Shown here one piece after another: positions 7,397 through 17,410 of a stretch of DNA of 39,977 bases. The translations under genes and the position numbers were made by a program. Each line of letters starts with the position of its first letter. The stretch's first letter is position 1. Under the pieces are notes generated by a model. The model did no database searches, had not been told where the DNA came from, and was given only the letters and a program-made list of their open reading frames with translations. Source of the stretch: Legionellaceae bacterium (GTDB lineage Bacteria > Pseudomonadota > Gammaproteobacteria > Legionellales > Legionellaceae); contig CANJSM010000008.1 in the NCBI GenBank assembly GCA_947477015.1, positions 1 through 39,977 on the forward strand, written 5' to 3'.

Positions 7397-8373
7397 TACT
7401 TTGTTTCACGCTGCGCGATTTTGTCGGCCAAATAACCAATGGCTCCAGCATAATAAATGGAATTATTATAATGAAGAATCATCCGGTAATTTGGATACGC
7501 TAAGAACACAGGGCCACCATTTGGTTGCACAATACTCGCCTGTAGGTTTTGATAAGGCAGTGGTTGGCCACCTTCAGTGCGAACCCCCATAGCATTCCAT
7601 TCACTCACTGGCTTGATAATCGATTTTCCTTCAAGCGATGTATCAAAATTTTGTGGCAATTTAACATAAACAGCCCACGGCTCACCCGTTTGCCAGCCAT
7701 TTAGCTTCATGTAATTAGCAATTGAGGCAAATACGTCTGGTAAAGAAGTCCATATGTTTCTATGCCCATCACCATCATAGTCAACAGAATATTTTACCCA
7801 ACTGGATGGCAGAAATTGAGGTTGTCCGGAAGCTCCAGCCCATTCCCCTTTGAATTTATCCATAGTGACGTGGCCGTCATTTAAAATCTTCAGCGCTAAA
7901 AATAATTCTTTACGGAAAAATGCAGGCCGGTTTGAGTCATATGCCAGCGTAGCCAAGGATTTAACCACAGGGAAGTTCCCCATGTAACTGCCATAGCTGG
8001 TTTCTAGCCCCCAAAAAGAGACAATAAAGCAGGGATCAACACCATACTCTTTACCTATTTTGTCTAACAGAGCTTGATTTTTTTTATATTCCTTACGACC
8101 TATGGCGATGCGATAAGCGTCAACACGAGAATGAAGGTATTTGGAATAGGTCAATCGACCTTCAGGTTGAGAACGAGCTAGCCCCTTAACTTGTTTGCTA
8201 GGCTCATGGACGTCAGCAAACGCTGCGTCAAATACGCTAGGTGATATCCCTTGTGCTAAAGCCTCTTGCCTGACTTGCGCAACCCAACTGTTCCAACTTT
8301 GTTGTTGGGCTATAACTGTATGCGGCAACAGCAATGTGAATACTATTGATACTACTATTCCCCATTTTTTCAT
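7396..8373 (-). CDS. Lytic murein transglycosylase, MltB family
   Basis: Cleaves peptidoglycan between MurNAc and GlcNAc, forming 1,6-anhydro ends. The product has an N-terminal signal peptide (MKKWGIVVSIVFTLLLPHTVIA) with no lipobox Cys, so it is likely a soluble periplasmic form. The catalytic Glu is E124 in SFWGLETSYG. The later segments GQPQFLPSSW, DYDGDGHRNIW, ANYMKLNGW and the Tyr/Asn-rich end are typical of the MltB family. The ATG at 8373 has GAGGA six bases upstream; the GTG just before it is too close to that site. The stop overlaps the msrBA start. Confidence 0.92.
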   Translation of the reverse strand: MKKWGIVVSIVFTLLLPHTVIAQQQSWNSWVAQVRQEALAQGISPSVFDAAFADVHEPSKQVKGLARSQPEGRLTYSKYLHSRVDAYRIAIGRKEYKKNQALLDKIGKEYGVDPCFIVSFWGLETSYGSYMGNFPVVKSLATLAYDSNRPAFFRKELFLALKILNDGHVTMDKFKGEWAGASGQPQFLPSSWVKYSVDYDGDGHRNIWTSLPDVFASIANYMKLNGWQTGEPWAVYVKLPQNFDTSLEGKSIIKPVSEWNAMGVRTEGGQPLPYQNLQASIVQPNGGPVFLAYPNYRMILHYNNSIYYAGAIGYLADKIAQRETK

Positions 8374-8499
8374 CACGAGTCCTCTTTGTTCAATGTTAAG
8401 TTATGAGTTTGAATGCAAAATGTGAAAATGGCAATCATTAGAATATTTTTAAGGAGATCAATTTCGTCCAAAAATACACAAAACTGCGTTGATTTAATG

Positions 8500-8505
8500 T
8501 ATAAT
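8500..8505 (+). promoter_or_regulatory. Putative -10 box for the 164-aa gene
   Basis: A perfect TATAAT 30 bases upstream of the ATG at 8535, in the divergent spacer between the transglycosylase gene and this gene. No clear -35 is found at the standard distance. Confidence 0.4.
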
Positions 8506-8534
8506 GCCGTCTTTATTACTAAAAAGAGTGTTGT

Positions 8535-9029
8535 ATGTTCTTTGTGTCATCACTGAGATCCAAGGGTAACCAGTCTAAAGCCGAGTCTAGAATATCAGCC
8601 ATTGAGCAATGCAGATCAATGTATGAGGAAAATATTCGTGAATTGGAAGATAATTTATCGAAAGTAACTGCTGAAATAGGAATATTGAAAAATAAGTGGA
8701 AAAGGAAACCAGATGTACTGCGTATTCAGCACAAAGCACAATCACCGTTTTGGGCTGATTCAAAAGATAAAATGAAAGCGTTGCTCAAAAAACAATCAGA
8801 GATAGAATTTAAAATTAAAGAAGAAAAACAGACGTTATCAGAAATCAATGACCCACTCCATATAGGTTTATCGTTACTCATTGAGGCTAGCATTATGAAA
8901 CAACTTGCTCGAGCAGGAAGCTTCAAGGCCGTGATAAACAATGAGGATTTGTCAGAAAATGACGAAGTCCAGAGCGATATGAGTAGTCTGTCGGATGAGG
9001 ATATGTGTTTTCCAATGGATCATGTATAG
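8535..9029 (+). CDS. Hypothetical coiled-coil protein, 164 aa, acidic Ser-rich tail
   Basis: Not recognised. Residues about 15-105 are strongly charged with heptad-like spacing (ENIRELEDNLSKV, KKQSEIEFKIKEEK), suggesting two coiled-coil helices around a basic KWKRKP turn. A hydrophobic stretch (GLSLLIEASIMKQLA) follows, then an acidic, serine-rich C-terminus (NDEVQSDMSSLSDEDM). The acidic tail and coiled coil resemble substrates of Dot/Icm systems, but nothing here proves secretion. It has its own TATAAT box, and its stop lies 30 bases before tpiA, so tpiA may be partly read from this promoter. It looks like an accessory gene inserted upstream of conserved tpiA-secG. Confidence 0.7.
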   Translation: MFFVSSLRSKGNQSKAESRISAIEQCRSMYEENIRELEDNLSKVTAEIGILKNKWKRKPDVLRIQHKAQSPFWADSKDKMKALLKKQSEIEFKIKEEKQTLSEINDPLHIGLSLLIEASIMKQLARAGSFKAVINNEDLSENDEVQSDMSSLSDEDMCFPMDHV

Positions 9030-9059
9030 TTATAACATCAAATAATTCAAGGAGTCTGT

Positions 9060-9815
9060 GTGCGCAAGAAATTGGTGATGGGAAACTGGAAGATGAACGG
9101 ACTTATTGCTCAGATTGACGCATTGCTCATCGAAATGATTGCCATAATGCCTGAGGAAGTAGGGGCTGACTGTGTTGTAGTTCCTCCTGTAGTTTATTTG
9201 CCTCATGTAAGTCAACAATTAACGGATAGTAAAATTGCTTGGGGTGCGCAAAATGTGTACCCAAAAAACACAGGAGCCTATACAGGCGAAGTGTCGGCGC
9301 CGATGTTAAAAGAATATGGTTGTCAGTATGTTTTGGTTGGACACTCAGAACGTAGATGTTTATTTCATGAAGATGAAAAATTTGTTGCAGAAAAATTCCA
9401 CCACGTAAAAGATCATGGTATGATACCCGTTCTTTGCATCGGAGAGACATTATCCGAGCGAGAGCAAGGTTTAACAGAGCAAGTTTTAGCAAAGCAATTG
9501 CTTGCTGTAACGGGCTCAAGAAAAGACTGTTTTGATCGATGTGTGGTAGCCTATGAACCCGTATGGGCAATAGGTACAGGGCAAACCGCTACACCAGAGC
9601 AAGTTCAGGCGGTACATGTGTACATACGTGACCTGATTGCCAAAGTAGATCGTGATAGTGCTCAAAAGTTGCCAATTATATATGGTGGCAGTGTAAACGA
9701 AAACAATGCGCACGCGCTTTTTGCGATGCCAGATGTTGATGGTGGATTGATTGGTGGTGCATCGTTGAATGCACGACAATTTGTGGAAATTGTAAAATGT
9801 ATCAATTGTTATTAA
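9060..9815 (+). CDS. tpiA: Triosephosphate isomerase
   Basis: Interconverts dihydroxyacetone phosphate and glyceraldehyde 3-phosphate. The 251-residue TIM barrel has the full active site: N9 and K11 (GNWKMN), H95 (GHSERR), E166 ([11 protein letters not shown]), and phosphate-binding GGSV and GG(A) loops near the end. It starts at GTG with AAGGAG five bases before it. The last 19 bases overlap secG, whose ATG lies within tpiA, so the two are translationally coupled. Confidence 0.97.
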   Translation: MRKKLVMGNWKMNGLIAQIDALLIEMIAIMPEEVGADCVVVPPVVYLPHVSQQLTDSKIAWGAQNVYPKNTGAYTGEVSAPMLKEYGCQYVLVGHSERRCLFHEDEKFVAEKFHHVKDHGMIPVLCIGETLSEREQGLTEQVLAKQLLAVTGSRKDCFDRCVVAYEPVWAIGTGQTATPEQVQAVHVYIRDLIAKVDRDSAQKLPIIYGGSVNENNAHALFAMPDVDGGLIGGASLNARQFVEIVKCINCY

Positions 9816-10117
9816 TTATTCATGTGCTTGTTGCTATAACCATAATTGGTCTGGTACTTATTCAGCATGGAAAAGGCGCAGACATTGGCGCCGCGTTCGG
9901 CTCAGGTGCTTCAAACACAGTATTCGGTAGTCAAGGTACAGGGAGCTTTTTGTTTAAATTGACTGGCGGGCTCGCACTGACTTTTTTTGTCACCAGCGTG
10001 CTGTTGTCAGCCATGGTCGCGAGTCAGTATCATGCCGCAGACCAAAGTGTTGTCCCTCAACAAACCAGTGCACCAGTGAGTAATATTCCTGTGCCGGTTG
10101 ATAGTGGAAAACAATAA
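9797..10117 (+). CDS. secG: Preprotein translocase subunit SecG
   Basis: Small auxiliary subunit of the SecYEG inner-membrane channel. Its 106 residues show two membrane helices (about 3-22 and 52-75) joined by the Gly-rich cytoplasmic loop typical of SecG ([21 protein letters not shown]), then a Pro/Ser/Val-rich tail. It overlaps the tpiA 3' end by 19 bases and is followed six bases later by tRNA-Leu, the same secG-leuU neighbourhood as in E. coli. Confidence 0.95.
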   Translation: MYQLLLIIHVLVAITIIGLVLIQHGKGADIGAAFGSGASNTVFGSQGTGSFLFKLTGGLALTFFVTSVLLSAMVASQYHAADQSVVPQQTSAPVSNIPVPVDSGKQ

Positions 10118-10123
10118 GAATAT

Positions 10124-10209
10124 GCCGAAGTGGTGGAATTGGTAGACACGCCGTCTTGAGGGGGCGGTGGCGTAAAGCTGTGCCGGTTCGAGTCCGGCCT
10201 TCGGCACCA
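10124..10209 (+). tRNA. leuU: tRNA-Leu (anticodon GAG)
   Basis: An 86-base type II tRNA with encoded CCA. The acceptor stem GCCGAAG pairs perfectly with CTTCGGC, then discriminator A. The anticodon stem CCGTC/GGCGG encloses TTGAGGG, giving anticodon GAG (reads CUC and CUU). A long variable arm follows, and the T arm is CCGG-TTCGAGT-CCGG. It lies between secG and nuoA without an obvious promoter or terminator of its own, so it is probably processed from a secG-nuo transcript. Confidence 0.97.
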
Positions 10210-10240
10210 ATTAAAAAATAAACTATACGAGCAATGTGAC

Positions 10241-10600
10241 ATGATGCTATCACAATATTTACCTGTTCTCGTTTTTATTATCGTCGGCTTGGCCTTAGGC
10301 CTAGTTATGCTAGGAGCGGGTTCACTACTCTCGGCGCATAAACCTGATGCTGAAAAAAACTCCCCTTATGAGTGTGGCTTTCCTGCCTTTGAGAGCTCAC
10401 GTATTCCATTTGACGTGCGATTTTACTTGGTCGCTATCCTGTTTATTATCTTTGATCTTGAAACAGCATTCTTCTTTCCTTGGGCTATCGTCCTACGTAA
10501 AATCGGTTGGTTTGGATTTTCTGCCATGATGATGTTTCTTGGTTTGCTAGTAATTGGTTTTATATATGAGTGGAAGCGGGGAGCATTGGAATGGGAATGA
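10241..10600 (+). CDS. nuoA: NADH-quinone oxidoreductase subunit A
   Basis: First gene of a complete nuoABCDEFGHIJKLMN operon encoding complex I, which couples NADH oxidation to quinone reduction and proton pumping. NuoA is a three-helix membrane subunit (119 residues). The family signature PYECGFPAF with its conserved Cys/Glu and the [11 protein letters not shown] segment are present. Two adjacent ATG codons (10241 and 10244) are possible starts. It begins 31 bases after tRNA-Leu, and its 3' end overlaps nuoB by ten bases. Confidence 0.96.
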   Translation: MMLSQYLPVLVFIIVGLALGLVMLGAGSLLSAHKPDAEKNSPYECGFPAFESSRIPFDVRFYLVAILFIIFDLETAFFFPWAIVLRKIGWFGFSAMMMFLGLLVIGFIYEWKRGALEWE

Positions 10601-11076
10601 TGCCTGCTGCAGAATTGCAGAAAAGTGGTTTCGCTACAACGTCAGTTGAAAAGCTTGTTGGTTGGGCACGAAGTGGCTCCATGTGGCCAATGACATTTGG
10701 CTTGGCGTGTTGTGCCGTAGAAATGATGCACGTTGGTGCCGCACGTTACGATCTCGATCGTTTTGGAATTATTTTTCGTCCAAGTCCGCGCCAATCTGAC
10801 GTCATGATAGTTGCTGGTACTTTGTGTAACAAAATGGCTCCGGCTCTTCGCAAAGTATATGACCAGATGGCAGAACCAAGATGGGTTATTTCCATGGGGT
10901 CCTGTGCAAACGGCGGTGGTTATTACCATTACTCCTATTCAGTAGTGCGTGGATGTGATCGAATCGTTCCCGTCGATGTATATGTGCCTGGTTGCCCACC
11001 TACAGCAGAAGCGTTGTTATACGGTATTATTCAGCTACAGAATAAGATCAAACGTAAAGCGATAATTGAAGTCTGA
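10591..11076 (+). CDS. nuoB: NADH-quinone oxidoreductase subunit B
   Basis: Hydrophilic subunit carrying cluster N2, the last iron-sulfur centre before ubiquinone. The four ligands are visible: tandem Cys in LACCAVEM, Cys in MGSCANGGG and Cys in VPGCPPTAE. Start choice: GTG at 10570 is in frame, but ATG at 10591 has GGGGAG seven bases upstream and gives 161 residues, close to the short NuoB type with the [22 protein letters not shown] entry region. It overlaps the end of nuoA. Confidence 0.96.
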   Translation: MGMMPAAELQKSGFATTSVEKLVGWARSGSMWPMTFGLACCAVEMMHVGAARYDLDRFGIIFRPSPRQSDVMIVAGTLCNKMAPALRKVYDQMAEPRWVISMGSCANGGGYYHYSYSVVRGCDRIVPVDVYVPGCPPTAEALLYGIIQLQNKIKRKAIIEV

Positions 11077-11085
11077 GGCTATGTG

Positions 11086-11769
11086 ATGACAAAACAAGAA
11101 AATTTGGCCGAACAACTACGTTCTCAACTAGCGGACTCACTCGTGTCCATCAATACCGCTTTCAATGAAGTAACGGTAGAGTGTGAGCTAAACCTACTAA
11201 AGGAAGTTTTATTTCAGTTGCGTGATAATCAGTCGTTTGCCTTCGATCAATTGATAGACCTTTGCGCGGTCGATTATCTTTTATATGGTGTTTATGACTG
11301 GGAAACCAACACTGCATCTGAAAATGGGTTTTCCCGCGGTGTTGAACGCCAAGCAACAAAGGCCTGTGCTTTGGATAAACCACGTTTTGCTGTCGTTTAT
11401 CATTTACTGTCAACGACCATGAATCATCGCCTTCGAGTTAAGGTATTTGTTGATGAAGCAACACCGATCGTACCTTCAGTGCATGATATTTGGAAAGGCG
11501 CTAATTGGTTTGAACGAGAAGCCTATGATTTATATGGTGTATTATTTGAAGGGCATCCTGATCTGCGACGAATTTTAACCGATTACGGCTTCATCGGTCA
11601 TCCGTTCCGAAAAGACTTCCCTCTTAGTGGTCACGTTGAAATGCGTTATGACGCATTGCTGAAAAAAGTGATTTACGTGCCAGTGGATATCGTACCTAGA
11701 GTATCCGTACCCAAAGTTATACGCACAGATAATCGCTACAGTCATTCTCCAGAGGGCGCTTGCTCATGA
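11086..11769 (+). CDS. nuoC: NADH-quinone oxidoreductase subunit C
   Basis: 30-kDa-type hydrophilic subunit of the complex I arm. At 227 residues it is a separate protein, unlike the NuoCD fusion of E. coli. The conserved block around [17 protein letters not shown], then [14 protein letters not shown] and HPFRKDFPL, is present. ATG at 11086 is chosen over the adjoining GTG because GAGG lies seven bases upstream. Its stop overlaps nuoD in ATGA. Confidence 0.95.
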   Translation: MTKQENLAEQLRSQLADSLVSINTAFNEVTVECELNLLKEVLFQLRDNQSFAFDQLIDLCAVDYLLYGVYDWETNTASENGFSRGVERQATKACALDKPRFAVVYHLLSTTMNHRLRVKVFVDEATPIVPSVHDIWKGANWFEREAYDLYGVLFEGHPDLRRILTDYGFIGHPFRKDFPLSGHVEMRYDALLKKVIYVPVDIVPRVSVPKVIRTDNRYSHSPEGACS

Positions 11770-13019
11770 TTGAGTTACAAAATTATACGTTGAATTTCGG
11801 TCCACAACATCCAGCAGCACATGGTGTATTGCGCTTGGTCCTTGAATTGGAAGGTGAAACAATCGTTCGAGCTGATCCGCATATTGGATTATTGCATCGT
11901 GCCACAGAAAAATTAGTTGAAACCAAGCCTTATTTACAAAACATAGGTTATATGGACCGACTGGACTATGTGTCCATGATGTGCAATGAGCATGCCTACG
12001 TTCGTGCTATTGAAGGGTTATTGGGTGTTGAAGCGCCTTTAAGAGCACAATACATCAGAACCCTTTTTGATGAAATTACACGCATATTAAACCATTTGTT
12101 GTGGTTAGGCGCTACGGCGCTTGATATCGGGGCAATGACGGTGTTTTTATATTGCTTCCGTGAACGAGAAGCGTTGTTTGATTGCTACGAAGCAGTATCC
12201 GGTGCACGTATGCACGCCACGTATTATCGACCTGGTGGTGTAGCCCGTGATTTGCCAGACAGCATGCCTCAATATAAACCGTCTAGATGGCACAATGAAC
12301 GTGAAGTTGAAGCAATGAATGCCAATCGTCACGGAAGCTTGCTCGATTTTATTCAATCATTTACAGAACGTTTCCCAAAGTGCGTTGATGAGTACGAAAC
12401 GCTTTTGACAGAAAACCGAATTTGGAAACAGCGCACAGTAGATGTTGGGGTAGTTTCCCCCGAAGAGGCACTGCAGTGGGGTTTTTCTGGTCCAATGCTA
12501 AGAGGTTCGGGCATAGCGTGGGATTTGCGCAAAAAACAAACCTATGCCGCTTATGACAAAGTAGAATTTGATATTCCAGTTGGGACAAATGGTGATTGCT
12601 ACGATCGTTACTTAGTTCGTGTGGAAGAAATGCGTCAATCGAACCGAATCATTAAACAATGTATCGATTGGCTGAGAGTGAATCCAGGTCCTGTTAAGCT
12701 GGATGATCATAAAATTTCCCCACCATCGCGCGTAGACATGAAAAATGACATGGAAGCCATGATCCACCATTTCAAGTTATTTACCGAAGGTTTCAGCTTA
12801 CCACGTGGAGAAATTTATAGTGCTGTTGAGGCGCCCAAAGGTGAGTTTGGAATTTACATGGTATCTGACGGAGCAAACAAACCTTATCGTATGAAAATTC
12901 GTGCGCCGGGCTTTGCTCACCTGTCAAGCTTGGATGCGATGGTCAAAGGCCACATGTTGGCAGATGCAGTTGCCATTTTAGCGAGTCAGGATATTGTATT
13001 TGGTGAGGTCGATCGATAG
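11766..13019 (+). CDS. nuoD: NADH-quinone oxidoreductase subunit D
   Basis: 49-kDa-type subunit, 417 residues, forming the quinone pocket with NuoB. The N-terminal [11 protein letters not shown] loop carries the quinone-contacting His. [10 protein letters not shown] and the C-terminal DPVFGEVDR-like end (IVFGEVDR) match the family. ATG at 11766 overlaps the nuoC stop by four bases; the upstream TTG is unlikely. A small hairpin (TGCTTC/GAAGCA) lies in the 66-base gap before nuoE. Confidence 0.96.
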   Translation: MIELQNYTLNFGPQHPAAHGVLRLVLELEGETIVRADPHIGLLHRATEKLVETKPYLQNIGYMDRLDYVSMMCNEHAYVRAIEGLLGVEAPLRAQYIRTLFDEITRILNHLLWLGATALDIGAMTVFLYCFREREALFDCYEAVSGARMHATYYRPGGVARDLPDSMPQYKPSRWHNEREVEAMNANRHGSLLDFIQSFTERFPKCVDEYETLLTENRIWKQRTVDVGVVSPEEALQWGFSGPMLRGSGIAWDLRKKQTYAAYDKVEFDIPVGTNGDCYDRYLVRVEEMRQSNRIIKQCIDWLRVNPGPVKLDDHKISPPSRVDMKNDMEAMIHHFKLFTEGFSLPRGEIYSAVEAPKGEFGIYMVSDGANKPYRMKIRAPGFAHLSSLDAMVKGHMLADAVAILASQDIVFGEVDR

Positions 13020-13085
13020 ACCTCGTTATTCTTGCTTCGAAGGTTAATGTGAAGCACGACAATAATTTGTTTAAAGGTTACAAGT

Positions 13086-13589
13086 ATGTCTGAGAACTCA
13101 GTAAAACTGATCCACCAATTTGTCAGTGCGGCCGGCGTGCAGCGCATAGATGAATGGATCGCCAAGTATCCAGTTGATGAGAAACAATCCGCAGTGATGG
13201 AAGCCCTCATGGTGGTGCAGGCAGAAAATAACTACTTGACATCACAGGCAATGGATGCGGTTGCCGAATACCTCGAGATGCCTGCCATTAGCGTCTATGA
13301 AGTCGCAACATTCTATAGCATGTATGAACAAAAGCCAGTAGGTCGTCATACAATTAATGTATGTACTAGTATTTCATGTCTTTTACGTGATTCAGACGCA
13401 GTTATACAACACTTAGAGAAAAAACTCGATATCAAATTAGGTGAAACAAGCTGTGATGGACGATTCACTATTCGAACAGCTGAATGTTTAGGCGCTTGCG
13501 TTAATGCGCCGATGATGCAAGTGGATAAGGATTATCATGAAAAACTTACGCCTGAAAAAATTGATACCGTATTGGAGCAGTATACGTAA
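13086..13589 (+). CDS. nuoE: NADH-quinone oxidoreductase subunit E
   Basis: 24-kDa-type subunit with the [2Fe-2S] cluster N1a. Ligands appear as CTSISC (Cys-x4-Cys) and ECLGAC (Cys-x3-Cys). The 167 residues have the normal NuoE length, with the helical N-terminal bundle followed by the thioredoxin-like domain (HTINVCTSISC onward). It acts with NuoF in NADH oxidation. A 124-base gap separates it from the preferred nuoF start. Confidence 0.96.
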   Translation: MSENSVKLIHQFVSAAGVQRIDEWIAKYPVDEKQSAVMEALMVVQAENNYLTSQAMDAVAEYLEMPAISVYEVATFYSMYEQKPVGRHTINVCTSISCLLRDSDAVIQHLEKKLDIKLGETSCDGRFTIRTAECLGACVNAPMMQVDKDYHEKLTPEKIDTVLEQYT

Positions 13590-13713
13590 GAACTTAGGGT
13601 AAACAGATACACAATCGGTTAACAAATGCAGGTTGCGCTTCACTAAACGTGATCTCTACATACACACGAAGCGTTACATTGAGAATGCTATTACAGGTAC
13701 AGAGGCCAATATT

Positions 13714-14982
13714 ATGGTTGAGTTGAATCAAGTTTGTTATAGAACATTACATCTACCGGATCCGTGGTCACTGGCCACGTATGAAAGCGTTGGCGGATAT
13801 AGTTCATTACGACGTATTTTAAAAGAACAGACACCACCGCAACAAATTATCGACGAATTAAAGCTATCTGCATTGCGAGGCCGGGGGGGCGCAGGTTTTC
13901 CTACAGGACTTAAATGGAGTTTCATGAATCGAAATGCCCCTGTTCAAAAATATGTGGTGTGCAATTCTGATGAAGGTGAACCAGGCACATGTAAAGATCG
14001 AGACATCCTCAGATATAACCCTCATCAACTGATTGAAGGCATGGCCATTGCAGGTTATGTAATCGGCGCTACAGTTGGTTACAACTATATCCGCGGTGAG
14101 TTTTGGGAGCCTTTTCAACGCACAGAAGCAGCACTTCGTGAAGCCTACGCAGCCGGATTGCTAGGAAAGAATATATTGGGTTCTGGGATTGATTTTGATC
14201 TATTTAATCACCTTGGTGCAGGTGCGTATATTTGTGGAGAAGAAACAGCGCTGCTGAACTCTCTAGAAGGAAAAAAAGGTCAACCTCGTTTCAAGCCTCC
14301 TTTTCCTGCTAACTATGGACTGTACGGCAAGCCCACAACAATTAATAACACAGAAACCTTCGCGTCTGTTCCAGTCATCATGGAAAAAGGTGGCGAGTGG
14401 TTTTTAAAACAGGGCAAACCCAATAACGGTGGCACTAAATGTTTTAGTGTTAGCGGACATGTTAATAACCCTGGGAATTTCGAAATCCCACTCGGTACGC
14501 CGTTTAAAACACTACTTGAATTAGCTGGTGGCATGCGTGATGGGCGGCGAATCAAAGCCGTAATTCCAGGCGGAACATCAATGCCGGTCATTCCTGGCGA
14601 TGTAATGATGGGCTTGGACATGGATTACGACAGTATCCAAAAAGCTGGCTCAGGTCTAGGTTCAGGTGCAGTAATTATCATGGATGAAACGACTTGCATG
14701 GTGAACGCGCTGTACCGTATTTCCGAGTTCTATATGGATGAGTCTTGTGGCCAGTGCACGCCGTGTCGCGAAGGTACCGGTTGGCTGGTGCGTTTGCTTC
14801 ATCGCATTAAAGAAGGGCATGGTGAACGAGGCGATATAGAAAAATTGGTAAATGTGGCTAACAGCATTGAAGGCCGTACCATTTGCGCACTTGGCGAAGC
14901 AGCGGCTTGGCCAGTACAAAGTTTCGTCAAACATTTTTATCATGAGTTTGATTCTTTTATTAAGCATAATAATAAGGTTTAA
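13714..14982 (+). CDS. nuoF: NADH-quinone oxidoreductase subunit F
   Basis: 51-kDa-type subunit that binds NADH, FMN and cluster N3. The FMN/NADH glycine loop [13 protein letters not shown], the [14 protein letters not shown] motif, [15 protein letters not shown], and the N3 ligands [11 protein letters not shown] with a later Cys in RTICALGE are all present. The frame is open back to a TTG at 13633, but ATG at 13714 (MVELNQVC) with AGAGG upstream gives 422 residues, the usual family length. The extra 27 residues would be unusual. Confidence 0.95.
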   Translation: MVELNQVCYRTLHLPDPWSLATYESVGGYSSLRRILKEQTPPQQIIDELKLSALRGRGGAGFPTGLKWSFMNRNAPVQKYVVCNSDEGEPGTCKDRDILRYNPHQLIEGMAIAGYVIGATVGYNYIRGEFWEPFQRTEAALREAYAAGLLGKNILGSGIDFDLFNHLGAGAYICGEETALLNSLEGKKGQPRFKPPFPANYGLYGKPTTINNTETFASVPVIMEKGGEWFLKQGKPNNGGTKCFSVSGHVNNPGNFEIPLGTPFKTLLELAGGMRDGRRIKAVIPGGTSMPVIPGDVMMGLDMDYDSIQKAGSGLGSGAVIIMDETTCMVNALYRISEFYMDESCGQCTPCREGTGWLVRLLHRIKEGHGERGDIEKLVNVANSIEGRTICALGEAAAWPVQSFVKHFYHEFDSFIKHNNKV

Positions 14983-14984
14983 CA

Positions 14985-17351
14985 ATGGCCATCATTGAAA
15001 TCGACGGCAAAACGATTGAAGTGGAAAATGGAAAAATGATCATCGAAGTTGCCGATGAGCAGGGTATTCATATTCCTCGTTTCTGCTACCATAAAAAACT
15101 GTCTGTAGCGGCAAATTGTCGCATGTGCTTGGTAAGTGTTGAAAATAATAAAAAAACAGTTCCAGCTTGTGCAACGCCCATTACTGATGGAATGAAAGTA
15201 TTCACAAAATCTAAAGAAGCCCTGCATTCTCAAGCAGCTGTCATGGAGTTTTTGTTAATTAATCACCCCTTAGATTGCCCAATTTGCGATCAAGGCGGTG
15301 AGTGTGAACTTCAAGATGTTTCAATGGGTTATGGCAGTGATCATTCTTCATATCATGAAGCTAAACGTGCAGTTGAGAGCGATGATATTGGGCCACTTAT
15401 TTCCATGGAAATGACCCGTTGTATTCACTGCACACGCTGCGTTCGCTTTGGTGATGAAGTCGCGGGATTACCTGAACTAGGTGGTTTGAACCGCGGTGAA
15501 AACATGCACATTGGCACCTATGTCAAGCACAGCATTACGTCAGAGGTGTCAGGAAACGTCATTGATCTGTGTCCCGTCGGTGCTTTAACATCAAAACCGT
15601 ACCGATACACGGCTAGAGCCTGGGAGATGACGCAGCATGATAGTGTTGCTCCGCATGATTGTTTAGGCTCTAATGTCTATTTACACGTACGGCGCGATAA
15701 ATTGATGCGCGTTGTTCCGAAAGAGCACGAATCGATTAATGAAACATGGTTATCTGATAGAGATCGATTTAGCTATCTTGGCCTAAATAGTCCATTACGT
15801 GCTACTCAGCCTAAAATCAAGCGAGATGGTCAGTGGGAAACCGTTGATTGGGAAACAGCACTTAAATTTGCTGCAATGGGTTTGAGTCGAGTCATCAAGC
15901 AGCATGGACCAGAACAAGTGGCTGCCTTTGCCTCCTCATCTTCTACATTAGAAGAATTTTACTTGCTGCAAAAATTGATGCGTGGTTTGGGAGTCAACAA
16001 CCTTGATCATCGACTGCAACAAACTGATTTTAGAGATCAAAGTAATCAACCCGTTATGCCGTCAAGCTCGCTCGCGTACGCAGATCTAGAAAACCAACAA
16101 ACTATCTTATTGTTAGGCTGTAATGTTGATCGAGAAGTCCCACTCGCTGGAGTGCGAGTCCGTAAGGCCTTTACAAATGGAGCCTTGATTTACGCAATCA
16201 ACCCAGTTGATTATTCTTATCATTTTAATGTTAAAGCTAGAACGGTCGTTTCACCGCAGGAAATGCCCTTGCAATTTGCCAAGCTTGTTCGTGCTTTGGT
16301 TGATGATTCAAGCGCCTTACCTGAGCAATTGCAACGATTATTGGTTGGATTGCACCCTGATGAAACAAGTCAGGCCATGGCCGCTGCCTTGCGTCAACCA
16401 CAGGCTGTAATAGTCACTGGTGCGTTGTGTGAGAATCACCCACAAGCCGCACTGCTACGGACATTGGTTTCTTGGCTAGAAAAGCTCAGTGGCGCTCGAG
16501 TTCTTCGTTTAACAACAGGTGCGAATAGTGCTGGCGCTCATATGGCAGGAATGTTGCCTCACCGCACAGCTGCAGGAAAAACGGTTGATCCTGAGGGCTT
16601 AGATGTGCAGGCTGCTCTTAATGCGAAACTCAAAGGTTATTTCCTGATGGGTGTTGAGCCTGGATTTGATTTCTCCAATCCACACTGCGCTAGACAATCC
16701 ATGCTGGCAGCTGAATTTGTCGTAGTTATGTCTGCATGGAATGATGAGTCGATTCAAGACTACGCGAATGTCATTTTACCGATGGGCCTTTACGCCGAAA
16801 CATCGGGTACATACATTAATGTCGACAAACTTTGGCAAACAGTAAAGGGTGCCATTGCGCCTCCGGGTGAAGCACGTCCAAGTTGGAAAATTCTACGAGT
16901 TCTTGCGAATATATTGCATGTGGATGGGTTTGAGTATGCTTCCACAGGAGATGTGCTTAGCGAAATTCAGACACAGTACAACATGATGCAATGCGGGAAT
17001 TACACCTCATTTTACCCAGAAAGCCTGCCTGCAGTTCGAGATGACCTAATTCGTGTTGGCGAATGGCCTTTGTATCGAACAGATGCGATTGTAAGGCATG
17101 CAAATGAATTGCAGAATTGCGGTTCAGCAGAAGAGGCTTGCATACGAGTGCACCCTGAAACGGCAAAACGTCTTCAATTAGATGGTTATGCCACTGTATC
17201 TCAAGGCAATATTGAGATAACATTGCCGCTGAAATGCGACGAAAGAATCGCACCTGATGTAATATGGGTAGCAAATGCAATGCCTGAAACGGTAGATTTG
17301 GGTTGTTCGTATGCTGCAATTAATGTGACGCCATCCTTGCGCACGAAGTAA
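14985..17351 (+). CDS. nuoG: NADH-quinone oxidoreductase subunit G
   Basis: 75-kDa-type iron-sulfur subunit, 788 residues. The N-terminal 2Fe-2S ferredoxin domain (N1b) has CYHKKLSVAANCRMC and a later Cys in VPACATP. It is followed by the His-Cys3 cluster N5 (HPLDCPICDQGGEC) and the N4 set CIHCTRC with CPVGAL. The rest is a molybdopterin-oxidoreductase-like domain without cofactor. The E. coli-type N7 cluster ligands are absent: only one Cys occurs at the corresponding entry region (HDCLGSNV), common outside enterobacteria. ATG is two bases after the nuoF stop. Confidence 0.96.
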   Translation: MAIIEIDGKTIEVENGKMIIEVADEQGIHIPRFCYHKKLSVAANCRMCLVSVENNKKTVPACATPITDGMKVFTKSKEALHSQAAVMEFLLINHPLDCPICDQGGECELQDVSMGYGSDHSSYHEAKRAVESDDIGPLISMEMTRCIHCTRCVRFGDEVAGLPELGGLNRGENMHIGTYVKHSITSEVSGNVIDLCPVGALTSKPYRYTARAWEMTQHDSVAPHDCLGSNVYLHVRRDKLMRVVPKEHESINETWLSDRDRFSYLGLNSPLRATQPKIKRDGQWETVDWETALKFAAMGLSRVIKQHGPEQVAAFASSSSTLEEFYLLQKLMRGLGVNNLDHRLQQTDFRDQSNQPVMPSSSLAYADLENQQTILLLGCNVDREVPLAGVRVRKAFTNGALIYAINPVDYSYHFNVKARTVVSPQEMPLQFAKLVRALVDDSSALPEQLQRLLVGLHPDETSQAMAAALRQPQAVIVTGALCENHPQAALLRTLVSWLEKLSGARVLRLTTGANSAGAHMAGMLPHRTAAGKTVDPEGLDVQAALNAKLKGYFLMGVEPGFDFSNPHCARQSMLAAEFVVVMSAWNDESIQDYANVILPMGLYAETSGTYINVDKLWQTVKGAIAPPGEARPSWKILRVLANILHVDGFEYASTGDVLSEIQTQYNMMQCGNYTSFYPESLPAVRDDLIRVGEWPLYRTDAIVRHANELQNCGSAEEACIRVHPETAKRLQLDGYATVSQGNIEITLPLKCDERIAPDVIWVANAMPETVDLGCSYAAINVTPSLRTK

Positions 17352-17410
17352 CAACGATGTCGTAATGATTTAACGTTAACTTAGCTCCACTTAAGTGATA
17401 GGTAACAAAC

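Noticed and set aside
9990-10253. Minus-strand ORFs across the tRNA-Leu gene (one contains [12 protein letters not shown]-like text)
   Set aside because: These are the well-known spurious translations of tRNA-Leu antisense sequence; the region is secG and a tRNA.
13633-13713. 27-residue N-terminal extension of NuoF from a TTG
   Set aside because: The family N-terminus begins at the ATG at 13714, which has a better ribosome site.
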